This document shows positions 1 to 9,800 of a stretch of 64,000 bases of DNA, one piece after another. The position numbers and the translations under genes are program-made. Source of the DNA: JBCCCJ01 sp039029315 (GTDB lineage Bacteria > Bacteroidota > Bacteroidia > J057); contig JBCCGK010000060.1 in assembly GCA_039029315.1 (NCBI GenBank), positions 5,548-69,547 on the forward strand, given 5' to 3'. The notes beneath the pieces are model-generated. The model saw only the letters and a list, made by a program, of their open reading frames with translations, made no database searches and had not been told where the DNA came from. The stretch's first letter is position 1; every line of letters begins with the position of its first letter.

Positions 1-324
1 TTCCAGCCAATCTCTTATGAATTCCGAACAACCATCGAGCAGAATGTGTATGCGAGCCTGTCAATCAATGAGTTGGCCAAACTGTGCAACATGAGTCTGT
101 CAACCTTCAAAAGAAAATTCGCAAGCATCTATTCCGAAAGCCCCAAGACGTATTTGTTGAGAAGAAAGATGGAAAAGGCCGTGAATATGTTGAGCATTCC
201 AGAAAACAGGATCATCGATATTGCTTATTCCTGTGGCTTTGAATCCTTGTCTTCTTTCAACCGGAATTTTAAGCAACAGTACGGCCAATCCCCTTCTTCC
301 TATCGGTTGGCCCAAAATGCCTAG
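1..324 (+). CDS. AraC-family transcriptional regulator, C-terminal part
   Basis: The reading frame is open from the first base of the window and ends at 324, so the gene is cut at its 5' end and only about 107 residues are visible. They form the double helix-turn-helix DNA-binding domain of the AraC/XylS family. The first HTH contains SINELAKLCNMSLSTFKRKF. The second contains the family signature IIDIAYSCGFESLSSFNRNF followed by GQSPSSYR. The ligand-binding or sensing domain lies outside the window, so the signal it responds to is unknown. A GTG at 46 could be an internal start, but the frame upstream also reads as AraC-like sequence, so truncation by the window is the better explanation. Confidence 0.9.
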   Translation, partial: FQPISYEFRTTIEQNVYASLSINELAKLCNMSLSTFKRKFASIYSESPKTYLLRRKMEKAVNMLSIPENRIIDIAYSCGFESLSSFNRNFKQQYGQSPSSYRLAQNA

Positions 325-397
325 TTTTTGACCCAAAGTAAATAGCGAGCGCGTAATTGATCCTCCATCTTTGTAGCAGTTAACCTTTAATTCTACA

Positions 398-1303
398 ATG
401 ATGACAAATAGATTCACCGCTTTTCCTCCGATGTTCATTGCCCTGGCCCTGCTGTTGTCCAGCTGTTTGTCAGATATCCGCAGCGATCTCGTTCGGCAAG
501 AACCCTTGAAAGCAACACATGTCGCCAAAGGCAAACACCTGCTGACAGAAGCCTGGAAAGCCCAGGGATTAGACAAACTGTCAGCACATGAAGTCTATTC
601 CTTCGAAGGGGTAGATGTATGGAAAGGCTTGCTTGGCAAGACAGGCAAAGTATGGCCAGACAATGAATCCAGATTGTCCTTCAAATATGCCGTGGGGACA
701 TTTGATAGTCAGGTAAGCTTTTTGGATGGAAAAAGAAAAGGAACTACCGCTGGCTTGCAATCGTGGCGGTACTATGAGCAAGAGCCTGGAAGTACGCTCA
801 ATTTCCTGGATAAGAACAATGAGAGAATCACCTTCGGCTTGGCTGCCTATCAATATTTTGTGGAGATGGTGGACCGATTGCGAAAAGCCCCTATCATCCA
901 ATATGCAGGGATGGAAGAGCTACACAACAAAGAATATGAGACCGTATTTGTCACCTGGAAACAGACAAAACCCAGCAAAGATCTCGATCAGTACATCGTC
1001 TACATTGATCCACAAAGCAAACAAGTAGACTTCGTCAAATTCACCATTCGGGAGAATTATCTGCATGCACCTGGAGGAAAGATGACATGGGGAATGATTC
1101 ATTATGATGATTTCCGATCGATTGATGGTATCAGGATTCCGCATCGACAGAGTTTATATTCTTTTGGGGTAAAAAAGGATCTGGAGAAATACCTGCACCG
1201 CATGGAAATCGAGAATTTTTCCTTTGACTCCTTTGACAAAAACATTCTGTATCCAGATCCTGATATTCAGTCCATTGGCAACTCAAAGCAAGTATCAGAC
1301 TGA
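398..1303 (+). CDS. Putative lipoprotein, LolA-like beta-sheet protein
   Basis: A 301-residue protein with a hydrophobic leader ending in the lipobox LLSSC around residue 22, so it is probably an envelope lipoprotein. After the leader an alpha segment (KHLLTEAWKAQG) is followed by strands rich in Trp, Tyr and Phe, with DQYIVYIDPQSKQVDFVKF and the closing GIRIPHRQSLYSF. This resembles Bacteroidota DUF6503/LolA-like lipoproteins that begin 'lle.a..ahGgl..w'. That family call is from memory and no catalytic residues are evident. ATG codons lie at 398 and 401. It sits 73 bases after the AraC gene and is followed by a strong hairpin at 1328-1364. The function is unknown. Confidence 0.7.
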   Translation: MMTNRFTAFPPMFIALALLLSSCLSDIRSDLVRQEPLKATHVAKGKHLLTEAWKAQGLDKLSAHEVYSFEGVDVWKGLLGKTGKVWPDNESRLSFKYAVGTFDSQVSFLDGKRKGTTAGLQSWRYYEQEPGSTLNFLDKNNERITFGLAAYQYFVEMVDRLRKAPIIQYAGMEELHNKEYETVFVTWKQTKPSKDLDQYIVYIDPQSKQVDFVKFTIRENYLHAPGGKMTWGMIHYDDFRSIDGIRIPHRQSLYSFGVKKDLEKYLHRMEIENFSFDSFDKNILYPDPDIQSIGNSKQVSD

Positions 1304-1327
1304 TCAGGGTGTGGAAAAGTATTTGGG

Positions 1328-1364
1328 TTGTGCGTCAGATTGTTGATCAACATCTGACGCACAA
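1328..1364. terminator. 37-base near-perfect palindrome, terminator or operator
   Basis: Twelve-base arms TTGTGCGTCAGA and TCTGACGCACAA pair perfectly. The 13 bases between them contain TGTTGATCAACA, itself a palindrome, so almost the whole 37 bases is self-complementary with one unpaired T. It lies 24 bases after the stop at 1303 and 11 bases before the next start at 1376. The tail after the stem (CTTTGGTTATT) is only weakly T-rich, so a terminator is possible but a dimeric-regulator operator fits equally well. Confidence 0.55.
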
Positions 1365-1375
1365 CTTTGGTTATT

Positions 1376-2017
1376 ATGATGATTCGATTCAGTTTTCGGC
1401 TTTTTTTCCTTTGCCTCTCTCTTCTCTGCCTGAATACATGCAGCATGGAAGAATCTTCTAGCCAAAAGGAAACAGCAGCATCCAGTCAAGTGCCTACTTT
1501 GCCAGAAAAGATTGCACAAACAGCAGGAGAAGATCCGCTGGAAGATGGCACAGATCCGAGCATCCCTCCCCCACCAGCCAATCCAGACTCGCTCAGGGCA
1601 GCTATCCTTGATGCCTATGTCTTCCCTGAAATCTTTGCAGGAGACAGTCTACTGGTATCTGCTATCAAAACATTGCTACAAAGCAGGAAAGACTATTTGT
1701 TAGAGGTAGGAGTCTTCAACTGGGCTACCTACGATTATGCGGTTCTCGACGATCTCTTCCTCATGCTCTATTCCACCGACCACAGGAATCCTGCATATGG
1801 AATGATGTACGACATCAATTTGGCGATCTTCCTCAAGGAAGGAGATCACTATCGAGTCCTTGCAGACTCCTCCGTCGGGGGCAGATATTCACATGTGGTG
1901 TTTTTGGAAGATTGGTATTGGTCGAATCAGGATTCCTTGTACTTCTATTTTGAAAAGGGATTCCATGAGGAAGTGGATACCATGATCATTTCTCTTCCGG
2001 TCCCGGAGAAGCAGTAG
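1376..2017 (+). CDS. Small lipoprotein of unknown function
   Basis: About 213 residues. The start is ATG at 1376 or 1379; an upstream TTG is less likely. A hydrophobic leader (FRLFFLCLSLLCLNTCS) ends at a cysteine, consistent with lipidation. A Ser/Gln/Pro-rich linker follows (about residues 25-60, with SIPPPPANPDS). The remaining globular part has YDYAVLDDLFLMLYSTDHRN and ends with strands (DSLYFYFEKGFHEEVDTMIISLPV). I do not recognise the family. The gene ends 26 bases from the converging dioxygenase gene and is preceded by the 1328-1364 palindrome. Confidence 0.65.
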   Translation: MMIRFSFRLFFLCLSLLCLNTCSMEESSSQKETAASSQVPTLPEKIAQTAGEDPLEDGTDPSIPPPPANPDSLRAAILDAYVFPEIFAGDSLLVSAIKTLLQSRKDYLLEVGVFNWATYDYAVLDDLFLMLYSTDHRNPAYGMMYDINLAIFLKEGDHYRVLADSSVGGRYSHVVFLEDWYWSNQDSLYFYFEKGFHEEVDTMIISLPVPEKQ

Positions 2018-2043
2018 ATGACGGCAATTTCGTCCATTTCTAC

Positions 2044-2937
2044 TCAGAAAATCAACATCCGTTTGGCAGAGGCAGGCGCACCATTTCTCACAATGCGCAA
2101 GATATAGATCCCGGAAGGAAGTTTGATATCGAGTGCATTGTTCGGGACAAAATCGAATTGATGTTCTCCGGGATTCAGATACCTGTCCAGATAGTTGCCA
2201 ACGATTTTGCCGTGAAGGTCCAGCAGCTGCATTTGAACTTGTCCTCCTTCTTTGAGATAAAACACAACCTTTCCTTCTGTTCGGACGGGATTGGGATAGA
2301 TGGATCGGATGTAGGTTGACCCTCGTTCCTGAAGTTCTGCCCCCAAACTGGTGATCGGATCGATTTCCAGATAAATGTCTGCAACCCCATGCATTTGATT
2401 CTCTGTATCGGGAGTCAATGGGATGATTCTGTCGTCAGCAGAAGGGTCTGATGCCCAAGGATCTATGGGGATAGAGGTATCGCCTTCGAAGTAGATCTGT
2501 GTCGTCAATTCTACCTCATTGATTGAGACTTTGTAATGAAGGTGTCGAGGGCGAAATTGCGCACCATTGAGATATTTTCCAGGCAAAATAGTTTGGTAGG
2601 CATAATTCCCTCCTGCATCTGTCAGGACATGTCCACGATAATTCTGGTTTTCGTATCCTCCAGCATCATTGGCATGCCATACATCGACAAGAGCGCCTTG
2701 TATCGGCGACATACAGTCATTGGCATAGACGGTACCTGTGATGAAGAGGGGTGTTCCAGCCGAACCTGCACTGGCCAATTGCATGGTCTCAGGTGAATTC
2801 GGCAGAAAGAAAGGTCCTTCAATGTCAGCGCTTGTATGGCAGGTATCCAGAGTAGATTCTGTTTCATCTGCTTGCAAGCCGGATAAGGAAACCAAGCCTG
2901 TGAGGGGAAGTAATTTGAGTAGATGTCTCCGATTCAT
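2044..2937 (-). CDS. Exported intradiol ring-cleavage dioxygenase-like protein with T9SS sorting domain
   Basis: A 297-residue protein with the fold of protocatechuate 3,4- and catechol 1,2-dioxygenases, which cleave catechols with a non-haem Fe(III). The conserved core is visible: DIEGPFFLP (about 39-46), GALVDVWHANDAGGYE, then the candidate iron ligands Tyr95/Tyr100, Tyr122 (LPGKY) and His132/His134 (RPRHLHY). Residues from about 215 to the end form a T9SS C-terminal domain (SIYPNPVRTEG ... SGIYILRIV). The N-terminus starts MNRRHLLK and has a twin-arginine-like motif and a hydrophobic stretch. ATG at 2937 is preferred over GTG at 2943. The substrate is not known; similar exported proteins are common in Bacteroidota and not all degrade aromatics. 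Confidence 0.85.
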   Translation of the reverse strand: MNRRHLLKLLPLTGLVSLSGLQADETESTLDTCHTSADIEGPFFLPNSPETMQLASAGSAGTPLFITGTVYANDCMSPIQGALVDVWHANDAGGYENQNYRGHVLTDAGGNYAYQTILPGKYLNGAQFRPRHLHYKVSINEVELTTQIYFEGDTSIPIDPWASDPSADDRIIPLTPDTENQMHGVADIYLEIDPITSLGAELQERGSTYIRSIYPNPVRTEGKVVFYLKEGGQVQMQLLDLHGKIVGNYLDRYLNPGEHQFDFVPNNALDIKLPSGIYILRIVRNGAPASAKRMLIF

Positions 2938-2954
2938 AATCACGGGGAGTTTTG

Positions 2955-3119
2955 TTAGGAATGGTGATGAAATAAATCATCAAAAAATGAAGCAGTGATT
3001 TTGTTCTGGATCAAGGCGCGAAACCCGAATTTAGTGTAGCTAAGTGAGGGTTGAGCAACGCAGAGTCAGAGCAAAAGCACAATTCAGAATAGATGATTTA
3101 TTTTGTCTCCATTCATTAG
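2955..3119. repeat. ~165-base imperfect foldback repeat (MITE/REP-like)
   Basis: The intergenic region is one long imperfect inverted repeat. AAATAAATCATC at 2970-2981 pairs with GATGATTTATTT at 3092-3103, GAATGG at 2959-2964 with CCATTC at 3109-3114, and the similarity continues inward through TTTTG.TCTG / CAGA.CAAAA to a centre near 3040. TTAG stands at both outer ends (2955-2958 and 3116-3119), which could be a short target duplication. It lies between two diverging halves of the same minus-strand run, just upstream of the dioxygenase. No coding capacity is visible. Confidence 0.6.
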
Positions 3120-3197
3120 GGTGAAAAAATGGCCAACAATCAGTTTCCTAGAAAGAAGACGCCGCCATCAGAAGAAATGCTGCCTGGATGCCTGGAA

Positions 3198-4385
3198 TCA
3201 GTCATGCGATTGTTTGACAAGCTTGCCCACAAACACAATTCCTTGATCAGGTTGAGACAGAAACAAGCCATAAATCCCGACAGGAAGATGTTCCAGGGAG
3301 AGTTCGGTCACCCCTGAACCATCGGAAGCTTGCTGGCCAAGCTTTTCCCCCATTAGATTGAACACCAGAATGTCTCCCCTTAATTGGGCTTGATGTCGAA
3401 TCCTGATGATGTCTTGGAATGGGTTGGGAGAGACAGAGAAGGCTAAAGCCGCAGCATCAATAGAGGTTGCTCCACTATCCGAGACTCTGCCATCTATATC
3501 ATAACGAGAAAAAAACTGCCAGATCTTTTCGGAGGCATCAAAATCCTGATTGGTTACTCCTGAAATAACGGATGATCCAGGCCAGGTATGCCCTCCATTG
3601 AATACTTTGTAGAACTCCACTTCAACACCATTGTCTCCATTGGCATTGACAAGATGTTGAACTGTGCTGGCATCATTGGTTGAGGAATTGGGGACGCTAG
3701 AGATATCAGGCATCAAATCACAGTGATTGTGGTTAATCCAGTACTGCAATACATTTTCAATTCCTGCTGACCAGGTATTGCCGGAATAAGGAACGACATT
3801 ATCTGCGGTCCCATGAATCTGCATCACAGGTTTTGGTCGATCGGGGGTACAACCAGAAGCGTTGGTGATCTGCCAGATGGTCATGCTCCCTGTGACAGAG
3901 GCCGCTGCGGCGATTCGGTCACTCAATCGACAAATCAAGGTATAACTCATATAGCCTCCATTGGACATACCGGTGCTATAGATTCTTCGTTCGTCAACAT
4001 TGTAATTGGTAGCAAGCGAGTCAATCAACACATCAAAAAAGTTGATATCATTGACCCCTGTCCCCCAATCTGCATTCCAGTGGGTAAGGCCACTTCCATC
4101 TCTCAATCCTGTGGGATGGACCAGCAGAAATCCCGCAGTATCCGCTATCGGGCGAAAGTCACCATATCCCATTTGCTGTTGGCCATTTCCAGTATATCCA
4201 TGCAAGTTGAAGACCAGAGGAGCAGGTTCTGATGGAGAATAGCTTTCTGGCACATAGATGATATATGTCCGTTCACTCCCATCATGCCAGATGCTTTCAT
4301 TCAGGGTTTGTTGTGCCAGGAGAGAGAAACTTCCTCCAAGGAGTAGAAGTAGAACTAGATTCGTTTTCAGCATGAGATAGATCAT
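3198..4385 (-). CDS. LpqC/PHB-depolymerase-like esterase with T9SS sorting domain
   Basis: A 395-residue secreted alpha/beta-hydrolase of the group that holds polyhydroxybutyrate depolymerases, feruloyl esterases and LpqC (CE1-like). A signal peptide (LVLLLLLGGSFSLLAQQ) is followed by RTYIIYVPESY, the oxyanion region NLHGYTGNG, the nucleophile elbow GMSNGG (Ser about 141), the acid in HGTADNVVPY (Asp about 195) and the histidine in GGHTWPG (about 266). From about residue 318 it carries a T9SS C-terminal domain starting SVSPNPFQD. The product should therefore be displayed on or released from the cell surface. ATG at 4385 or 4373. The natural ester substrate cannot be told. The neighbour at 4492 is a paralogue without the sorting domain. 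Confidence 0.85.
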   Translation of the reverse strand: MIYLMLKTNLVLLLLLGGSFSLLAQQTLNESIWHDGSERTYIIYVPESYSPSEPAPLVFNLHGYTGNGQQQMGYGDFRPIADTAGFLLVHPTGLRDGSGLTHWNADWGTGVNDINFFDVLIDSLATNYNVDERRIYSTGMSNGGYMSYTLICRLSDRIAAAASVTGSMTIWQITNASGCTPDRPKPVMQIHGTADNVVPYSGNTWSAGIENVLQYWINHNHCDLMPDISSVPNSSTNDASTVQHLVNANGDNGVEVEFYKVFNGGHTWPGSSVISGVTNQDFDASEKIWQFFSRYDIDGRVSDSGATSIDAAALAFSVSPNPFQDIIRIRHQAQLRGDILVFNLMGEKLGQQASDGSGVTELSLEHLPVGIYGLFLSQPDQGIVFVGKLVKQSHD

Positions 4386-4491
4386 TAATCAAGATGCAAG
4401 TAGATACGGTAGTGTTCAACAAATAAAAGCAAGGAAAGCGCAGTCTCCAAGATGTGTTATAATCTTCTCAGGATTCGGTCCTTCTTCTGCT

Positions 4492-5412
4492 TCACTCCTC
4501 CTGAAGGAACTGCGAAAAAAATGCCCAGACGACTTCGCCGGTTTGGACGTCCTTATTGCCCCAGGAACCGGGCCAGTCGTGCTTTCCGTCCACAAGGGTA
4601 AATAGCCATACTTGCTCTGCCCGATTCGCACTGCTATGCTTTTCACTGACAATAACACTTCCATCATTGGGATCAAGATCAGGCAAGGTGTCTGTTTCCA
4701 CCTGCGTGCACTGATTGACTTTTTTCCAGAACTCAATGATCTCCTCTGTCCCTAGATATCCGCCATATTCCTCAGAATAATTGGAATCTCCCTTCCAAAG
4801 CGTGATTTGATCCCTTGTGCCGTGGATTTCAAAAATCGGAATTGGGCTGGCATTGGCACAATCATCGAAGGTCGTCTGCATCATGCACCCGGCTACAGGA
4901 GCGACTGCTGTAAATAGATCAGGTTTCTGACAAGCCAGAACATAGCTCATATCTGCTCCATTAGACATCCCCGTACAGAAGAGGCTCTTCTTGCTGAGGG
5001 CATGGGTTTCTTGCAGGTATCGTGCAAGCGCTGACAAAAACTGAACATCATCGATCTCAGGATTGGAATAGCCTGCATTCCAGGAGTTTTTGTTATCCGA
5101 TCCGCGGTTGCCCTGAGGATAACAAATCATGAAGCCATGCTGATCCGCAACCGTGTTCATATTAGCATACCCCATCATGCCTTTGGCACTGCCACCAAAT
5201 CCATGCAACACAAAGACCAACGGTGCTCCTTCAGGAAGATTCACAGGTTTGTACAAAATATATGTGCGGTCGATCCCCCCGCTGGCGAAGGTGTATTCTT
5301 CTTGAGGCGGAAATTCGAGCATTGTCGCTTCGTCTGCAACAGCTAGAGACTCATCAGCGAACAGAGGGAGCAGACACTGAAAAAACAGGCAAATGGGAAT
5401 CAGGATACTCAT
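4492..5412 (-). CDS. LpqC/PHB-depolymerase-like esterase, periplasmic form
   Basis: A 306-residue paralogue of the 3198-4385 enzyme. It has an N-terminal signal (ILIPICLFFQCLLPLFA) but no T9SS domain and no lipobox, so it probably stays in the periplasm. Visible residues: VLHGFGGSAKG, GMSNGA (Ser150), HGTRDQITLW (Asp201) and GKHDWPG (His278). The start ATG overlaps the stop of the upstream MFS gene by four bases (ATGA), which points to translational coupling with that transporter. The arrangement suggests hydrolysis of an ester outside the inner membrane and uptake of a product, but this is inference. Confidence 0.82.
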   Translation of the reverse strand: MSILIPICLFFQCLLPLFADESLAVADEATMLEFPPQEEYTFASGGIDRTYILYKPVNLPEGAPLVFVLHGFGGSAKGMMGYANMNTVADQHGFMICYPQGNRGSDNKNSWNAGYSNPEIDDVQFLSALARYLQETHALSKKSLFCTGMSNGADMSYVLACQKPDLFTAVAPVAGCMMQTTFDDCANASPIPIFEIHGTRDQITLWKGDSNYSEEYGGYLGTEEIIEFWKKVNQCTQVETDTLPDLDPNDGSVIVSEKHSSANRAEQVWLFTLVDGKHDWPGSWGNKDVQTGEVVWAFFSQFLQEE

Positions 5413-6587
5413 GAGGCATCAGTCTTAGGGTTTTTGTATAGAAACTGTAAATATATTCCGGCCAAAAAGGTCATCGCAGCTGCAGCATAATAGGTTCTCG
5501 GAAAGAAGGCAGGATTGTTATCATACATCCAGGCTGAGAACAAGGCTCCCGCACCAATCCCAACTTCCAATGCGATGTAGACCGTAGCCATATATCTGCC
5601 CCTTTTGCTCTCTGGACTGATGTCGATGACCCAGGCAAATACAGCAGGAGAGGCAATGCCTGTAGAAAATCCCAATGCCCCTGATGCAAGCATGAGTTCA
5701 GTAACGGTACTTACATGGCCAAAAAAGATGAGGGACAACACCACAAATATCACTGAGATTTTGATGACCTTGACCCGACCATATCGATCTGAGGCTTTTC
5801 CTGCGACAAGCCTGGAAATGATGGTGCAGACAGTAAAACTGGTAAACAACAAGCCTTTATTCTTCATCCCTACATAGGCGGCCTGATCGGGTGAAATGGT
5901 CAACAAAATGCCAAAGGTAACATAGATCAAAGCTGTCACGATTGCCACCGGCATGGCTTTGGGCTCAATAATTTCCTGCGGACTCAATTTGAGCATGGAT
6001 GTGCGAAACTTCTGTGGCTCAGGCAGGGTTTCTTTCAGATTCATCAGGATAACAATTGAAATCAGAGCGATGGCTGAGGAGACATAAAACATCACATCCA
6101 TCGAGTACTCCAGGACCAGATAGCTTCCAATGGGAGGGAACATCGAAGCCCCCAGTGTCATACTGACTCCCATAATCCCCATGGCTTCCCCACGCCTTTG
6201 AATCGGCACAATATCTGCAGCAAAAGCAGTGGCAGCGGTAGGCTTGAAGCCCGTAGAGAATCCATGAAAGAATCGCAAGGCCAGAAAACCAGCAATTGTT
6301 GTCAGCAATGGATACAACAAGCTACACACAACACACACCAGAGTCCCAAATACCATCAGTGGCACCCTTCCCACTGTATCTGCCAATTTCCCACTAAAAG
6401 GCCGGGACAAGCCTGCTGACAGAGTGAAAAATGAAATAATAAATCCTTTGTAATCCTCTCCTCCCATACTGCTCAAAAAGGCTGGCAGCTCAGGAATGAT
6501 CATATTAAAGCTGCCCGAAAACAGCACATTGCTGATGCAAAGAAGAAGAAATGGGGTGGTATAGAGCTTGGAAGGAGGTTGATCCAT
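5409..6587 (-). CDS. Major facilitator superfamily transporter
   Basis: A 392-residue polytopic protein with about 12 hydrophobic segments. MFS signatures are present: after TM2 GLSRPFSGKLADTVGRVP (the motif-A loop between TM2 and TM3), and in the second half SRLVAGKASDRYGRVKVI, the matching loop between TM8 and TM9. The start is placed at ATG 6587 (MDQPPSKLYTTPFLLL), because the in-frame extension upstream is hydrophilic and unlike MFS N-termini. The gene overlaps the downstream esterase by ATGA. The substrate is unknown; small organic acids or drugs are typical for this type. Confidence 0.85.
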   Translation of the reverse strand: MDQPPSKLYTTPFLLLCISNVLFSGSFNMIIPELPAFLSSMGGEDYKGFIISFFTLSAGLSRPFSGKLADTVGRVPLMVFGTLVCVVCSLLYPLLTTIAGFLALRFFHGFSTGFKPTAATAFAADIVPIQRRGEAMGIMGVSMTLGASMFPPIGSYLVLEYSMDVMFYVSSAIALISIVILMNLKETLPEPQKFRTSMLKLSPQEIIEPKAMPVAIVTALIYVTFGILLTISPDQAAYVGMKNKGLLFTSFTVCTIISRLVAGKASDRYGRVKVIKISVIFVVLSLIFFGHVSTVTELMLASGALGFSTGIASPAVFAWVIDISPESKRGRYMATVYIALEVGIGAGALFSAWMYDNNPAFFPRTYYAAAAMTFLAGIYLQFLYKNPKTDAS

Positions 6588-6827
6588 TCGCAAAGGTAAG
6601 GATTCTGACTGGAAGTGAATCAGAAACTGTTTAAATTTTGGGAATAGAGGAAAAACTTGAATGTGGGATTCTGCCAACTCATCTATGCATCGAGAAATGA
6701 TATTCGGGGAATCCTCTGAGCCTGATTCGAATACCAGCAATCGGACTATAGATTCCCCAGGATTCCCCCGAATCTGCTGCCTGTCATGGAGATCGAAGTG
6801 CAGGATTGGAAGTCATATCGACTTTTT

Positions 6828-9800
6828 TTACTCAGTACCTGTCGGACCACCAACTGGCTGGGCAACTGAAGGAGGAAACAGCCATGCAGGAGGCACATTC
6901 CCTTTAGCTCCAATTGTCTGAGTGGTTTTGATCCAGTAGCCTTTTCCATTTTCCAAACTAGTCAGTGTATTGAGATAGGTCGGAAGAGAAGGGTCAAATA
7001 TCTGAATCCCCTCATCGAATCCAATCAGGTAGGCCAGACTCCCATCGGCAATATAAGAGGAGAAGAAATTCTCCGGTGTAGTGGATTGCTGCGGAAGATA
7101 CGCAATCAAATTCCATCCCTGATTCCAAAGACCTTGATAGGCAACTGGGATCGGATGGCCGGACAAAAGAAGGGTATCTGGAGTGGTGACCTTCACCCAA
7201 TAGGCACCTCCAAGTCTGATTTTCTGTAAACTGTTCTGGGTCGATGTGGGATCATAGGTGAGCGTAGCCCCATCAAAACCAGCAATGTGAATCAGATTGG
7301 CGGAATCTATTCCATGCGCGGCGGAAAAAACCGCACTGATCAACTGAGAATCCGGGAATACGTCAAATGAAATCAGGTTCCATCCTGCTTTGAGGACAAG
7401 GGTGTCATGGACAAGCGTATCCGGCAAGCCAACAGGTGAGATCACTTCCGGGGTGATCACAGGCTCATTGGAATCAAAATAGATCGCAGCACCATTGCGG
7501 ATGGTATCGCCGAACACCATGGGTTCGTCAGTTTGAATCTCAAACAACACATAGCCCTGGCTCGCTTGCAGATTCGCCCCGCTGTCTGGAAGAAGAATAT
7601 TGGGAAAAGTCCAACTAGGATTTCCCTCCGGACTGATGTCAAATTGATAGGCATGACTCCCTCCTAGCGGTCGAATGCTCAGCGGATCAAGTTGAGAATC
7701 CAGCGTATCAAGAATTTGAACAAAGTAGGCCGTATCTGTACCGGTATTTTGGAACCGAATGGTATAGGTGAACTGATCTGTGCCAGGAGGCACATCTCCG
7801 TCAGGTTCTACGAGTTTGTCATTCGGATCATAAGATCCAACGAGAACATCTGTTCGCAATCGAAAATTATCCAGGGGATTGATCTCAAAACTATCAACCA
7901 AAGCATTAGCCTGTACCTGTATCGAATCTCCCAATGATCCCAAAGGAGTGAAACAGAGGTGAGCAAGTCGGGCTTCATGGAGAGGCAGGCTATCCAATGA
8001 CCACCTCAAGAGGGAATCGCCTATACTGGATACCCCAGTGGAAAGTCCAGGAAGAAAGATAAGTTCCTGATTGTCATACAAAAATTCAATTACTCCTGTT
8101 GCCGTATCTGTCCCCAAATTATAATACAAGACATCATAGCAAACCGGAAAATTAGGATTAGGAGGCGCTGGACATATGATCGATACATTCACATCCACGA
8201 TTTGGGAATCAGGCGCACTCTCCACCAGTCCCAGGTTCAGTGTATAGGGTCCAGTGATCTGTACTTGGGTAAATTCTGTCGAATCGGCTGGACAGACCCA
8301 TTCATAATACTCCTGCGGCAAAATCCGAAAATTGTACAACCCGGTGGACAATTGGAAGGAATACTGTCCATCTTGCCCAGGATAGACATATTGCGGTCCA
8401 GGGGTGATTTCCAGCACATGTCCAGTGGCAGGAGCTTCTGTGCCATCATAGACACAATTGAGGCTATCTTCGAGGTAGACCCGACCGGAAATCGGATGAC
8501 ATTCTACGGCCCCATTGCCCAGACAGGGGAGATCTTCAATCTGTCTGTAGGCCAACCCTCGCTGGGACCGTTGAACGAACAAATAGGGCTTGATGTATTG
8601 CAATGAGCCATAGCCGGGAGTGGAAAAATGAACTCCATCTGTTAGGTTTCCCCCAATATCAATCCAGGACTGACCTGAATCTTGAGACCAGGCAATACCG
8701 AACACATTTGAACGAAACAATTGTCCGGAAGCACTGACAAGGGAGTAATTTCCCCAGCTGGAATCAACGATTTGATAACTCGCACCGAAGTCTTCCGTCA
8801 TATACAATTCCTGATAGCTAAAATAGATCCTGTTATCAATAGCGGCAATGAAGGGATATTGAGAAGCGTTCCATGCCAAATTATTGGGCACATCAAAGAA
8901 AGTCCAATTGGCCCCAGAATCAAGGGAGTGATAAATCCCTTCATAGGTTGCTGCAAAAATGACTGTATCATTGGCCCAGACGTCGATCACGGACCCGTTA
9001 AAAGCACTTATCTGAAAATTCAGCCCTTCATCCAGAGAAATAGATAATATTCCCGAATACGCCATGGTGAAAGGCCCATGTTTGGCAATTCGCTTGACAG
9101 CAAAAAGAGAAGAACTCCAACTTTGGCCATTGTCAGCAGTTCGAAAATAGGTATCACCTGAGGTAGGAGGACCTGCCACAGCCACAATGACAGAGTCACT
9201 GATTCGCATAATAGATTCTATCCCTTGAGTTGTATTCAGTCCGTATAATTCAGGAATGTGAGAAACATTCCAACTGTCTCCCTGATCAGTAGATGAAAAG
9301 CTTGTGGGTCTGATTCCCCTCGACAAACCCATCCAGAAACTGTCCAATACGGATATCTGATTCAGAGAAAAGGAGGAAGGGCCACCGATCCCATCAAAAA
9401 CTGTTTCCCAACTTGCCCCGAGATCTGTGGTCTTGATCAAGGGATATTCTCCATAGGTGGCATACAGATCTCCTTCAATGACAGCCAGGGAATAAAATGT
9501 CGAATCTTTGTGAGGAAGAGGGATGGGTCCATGATATTGCCAAGCAACACTGATTGGATTGGGAGAAGTAAAGAGACCATCCGCTGTCCCTGCATAAAAG
9601 GTCGTTCCATCATAGTCCAGGCCTTTTACTCTATGGCCATTGGGCAAATCAGGCCCTGCCTGCCATGTCGCTCCGCTGTCTACTGAGAAATGAAAACTTG
9701 TATCCAAAGGAGCACTGCTAGTGGTTTGGGGAGTGGTCCACATCAATAGCGTGTCTCCCATCTCAAACACCTCCCGCCCCCGAAAGAAGTAAGCATAGAT

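Noticed and set aside
3129..3317. 62-codon plus-strand frame across the foldback edge and the esterase 3' end
   Set aside because: It is antisense to the T9SS domain of the esterase gene and shows no recognisable sequence.
5409..6740. Long N-terminal extension of the MFS transporter to 6740
   Set aside because: The first 51 residues are hydrophilic and unlike MFS N-termini; ATG 6587 begins directly before TM1.
6741..6830. Possible frameshifted T9SS domain after the 1197-residue protein
   Set aside because: None of the three minus-strand frames after the stop reads as a sorting domain (no PNP motif or GxY strand), so a frameshift does not explain its absence.
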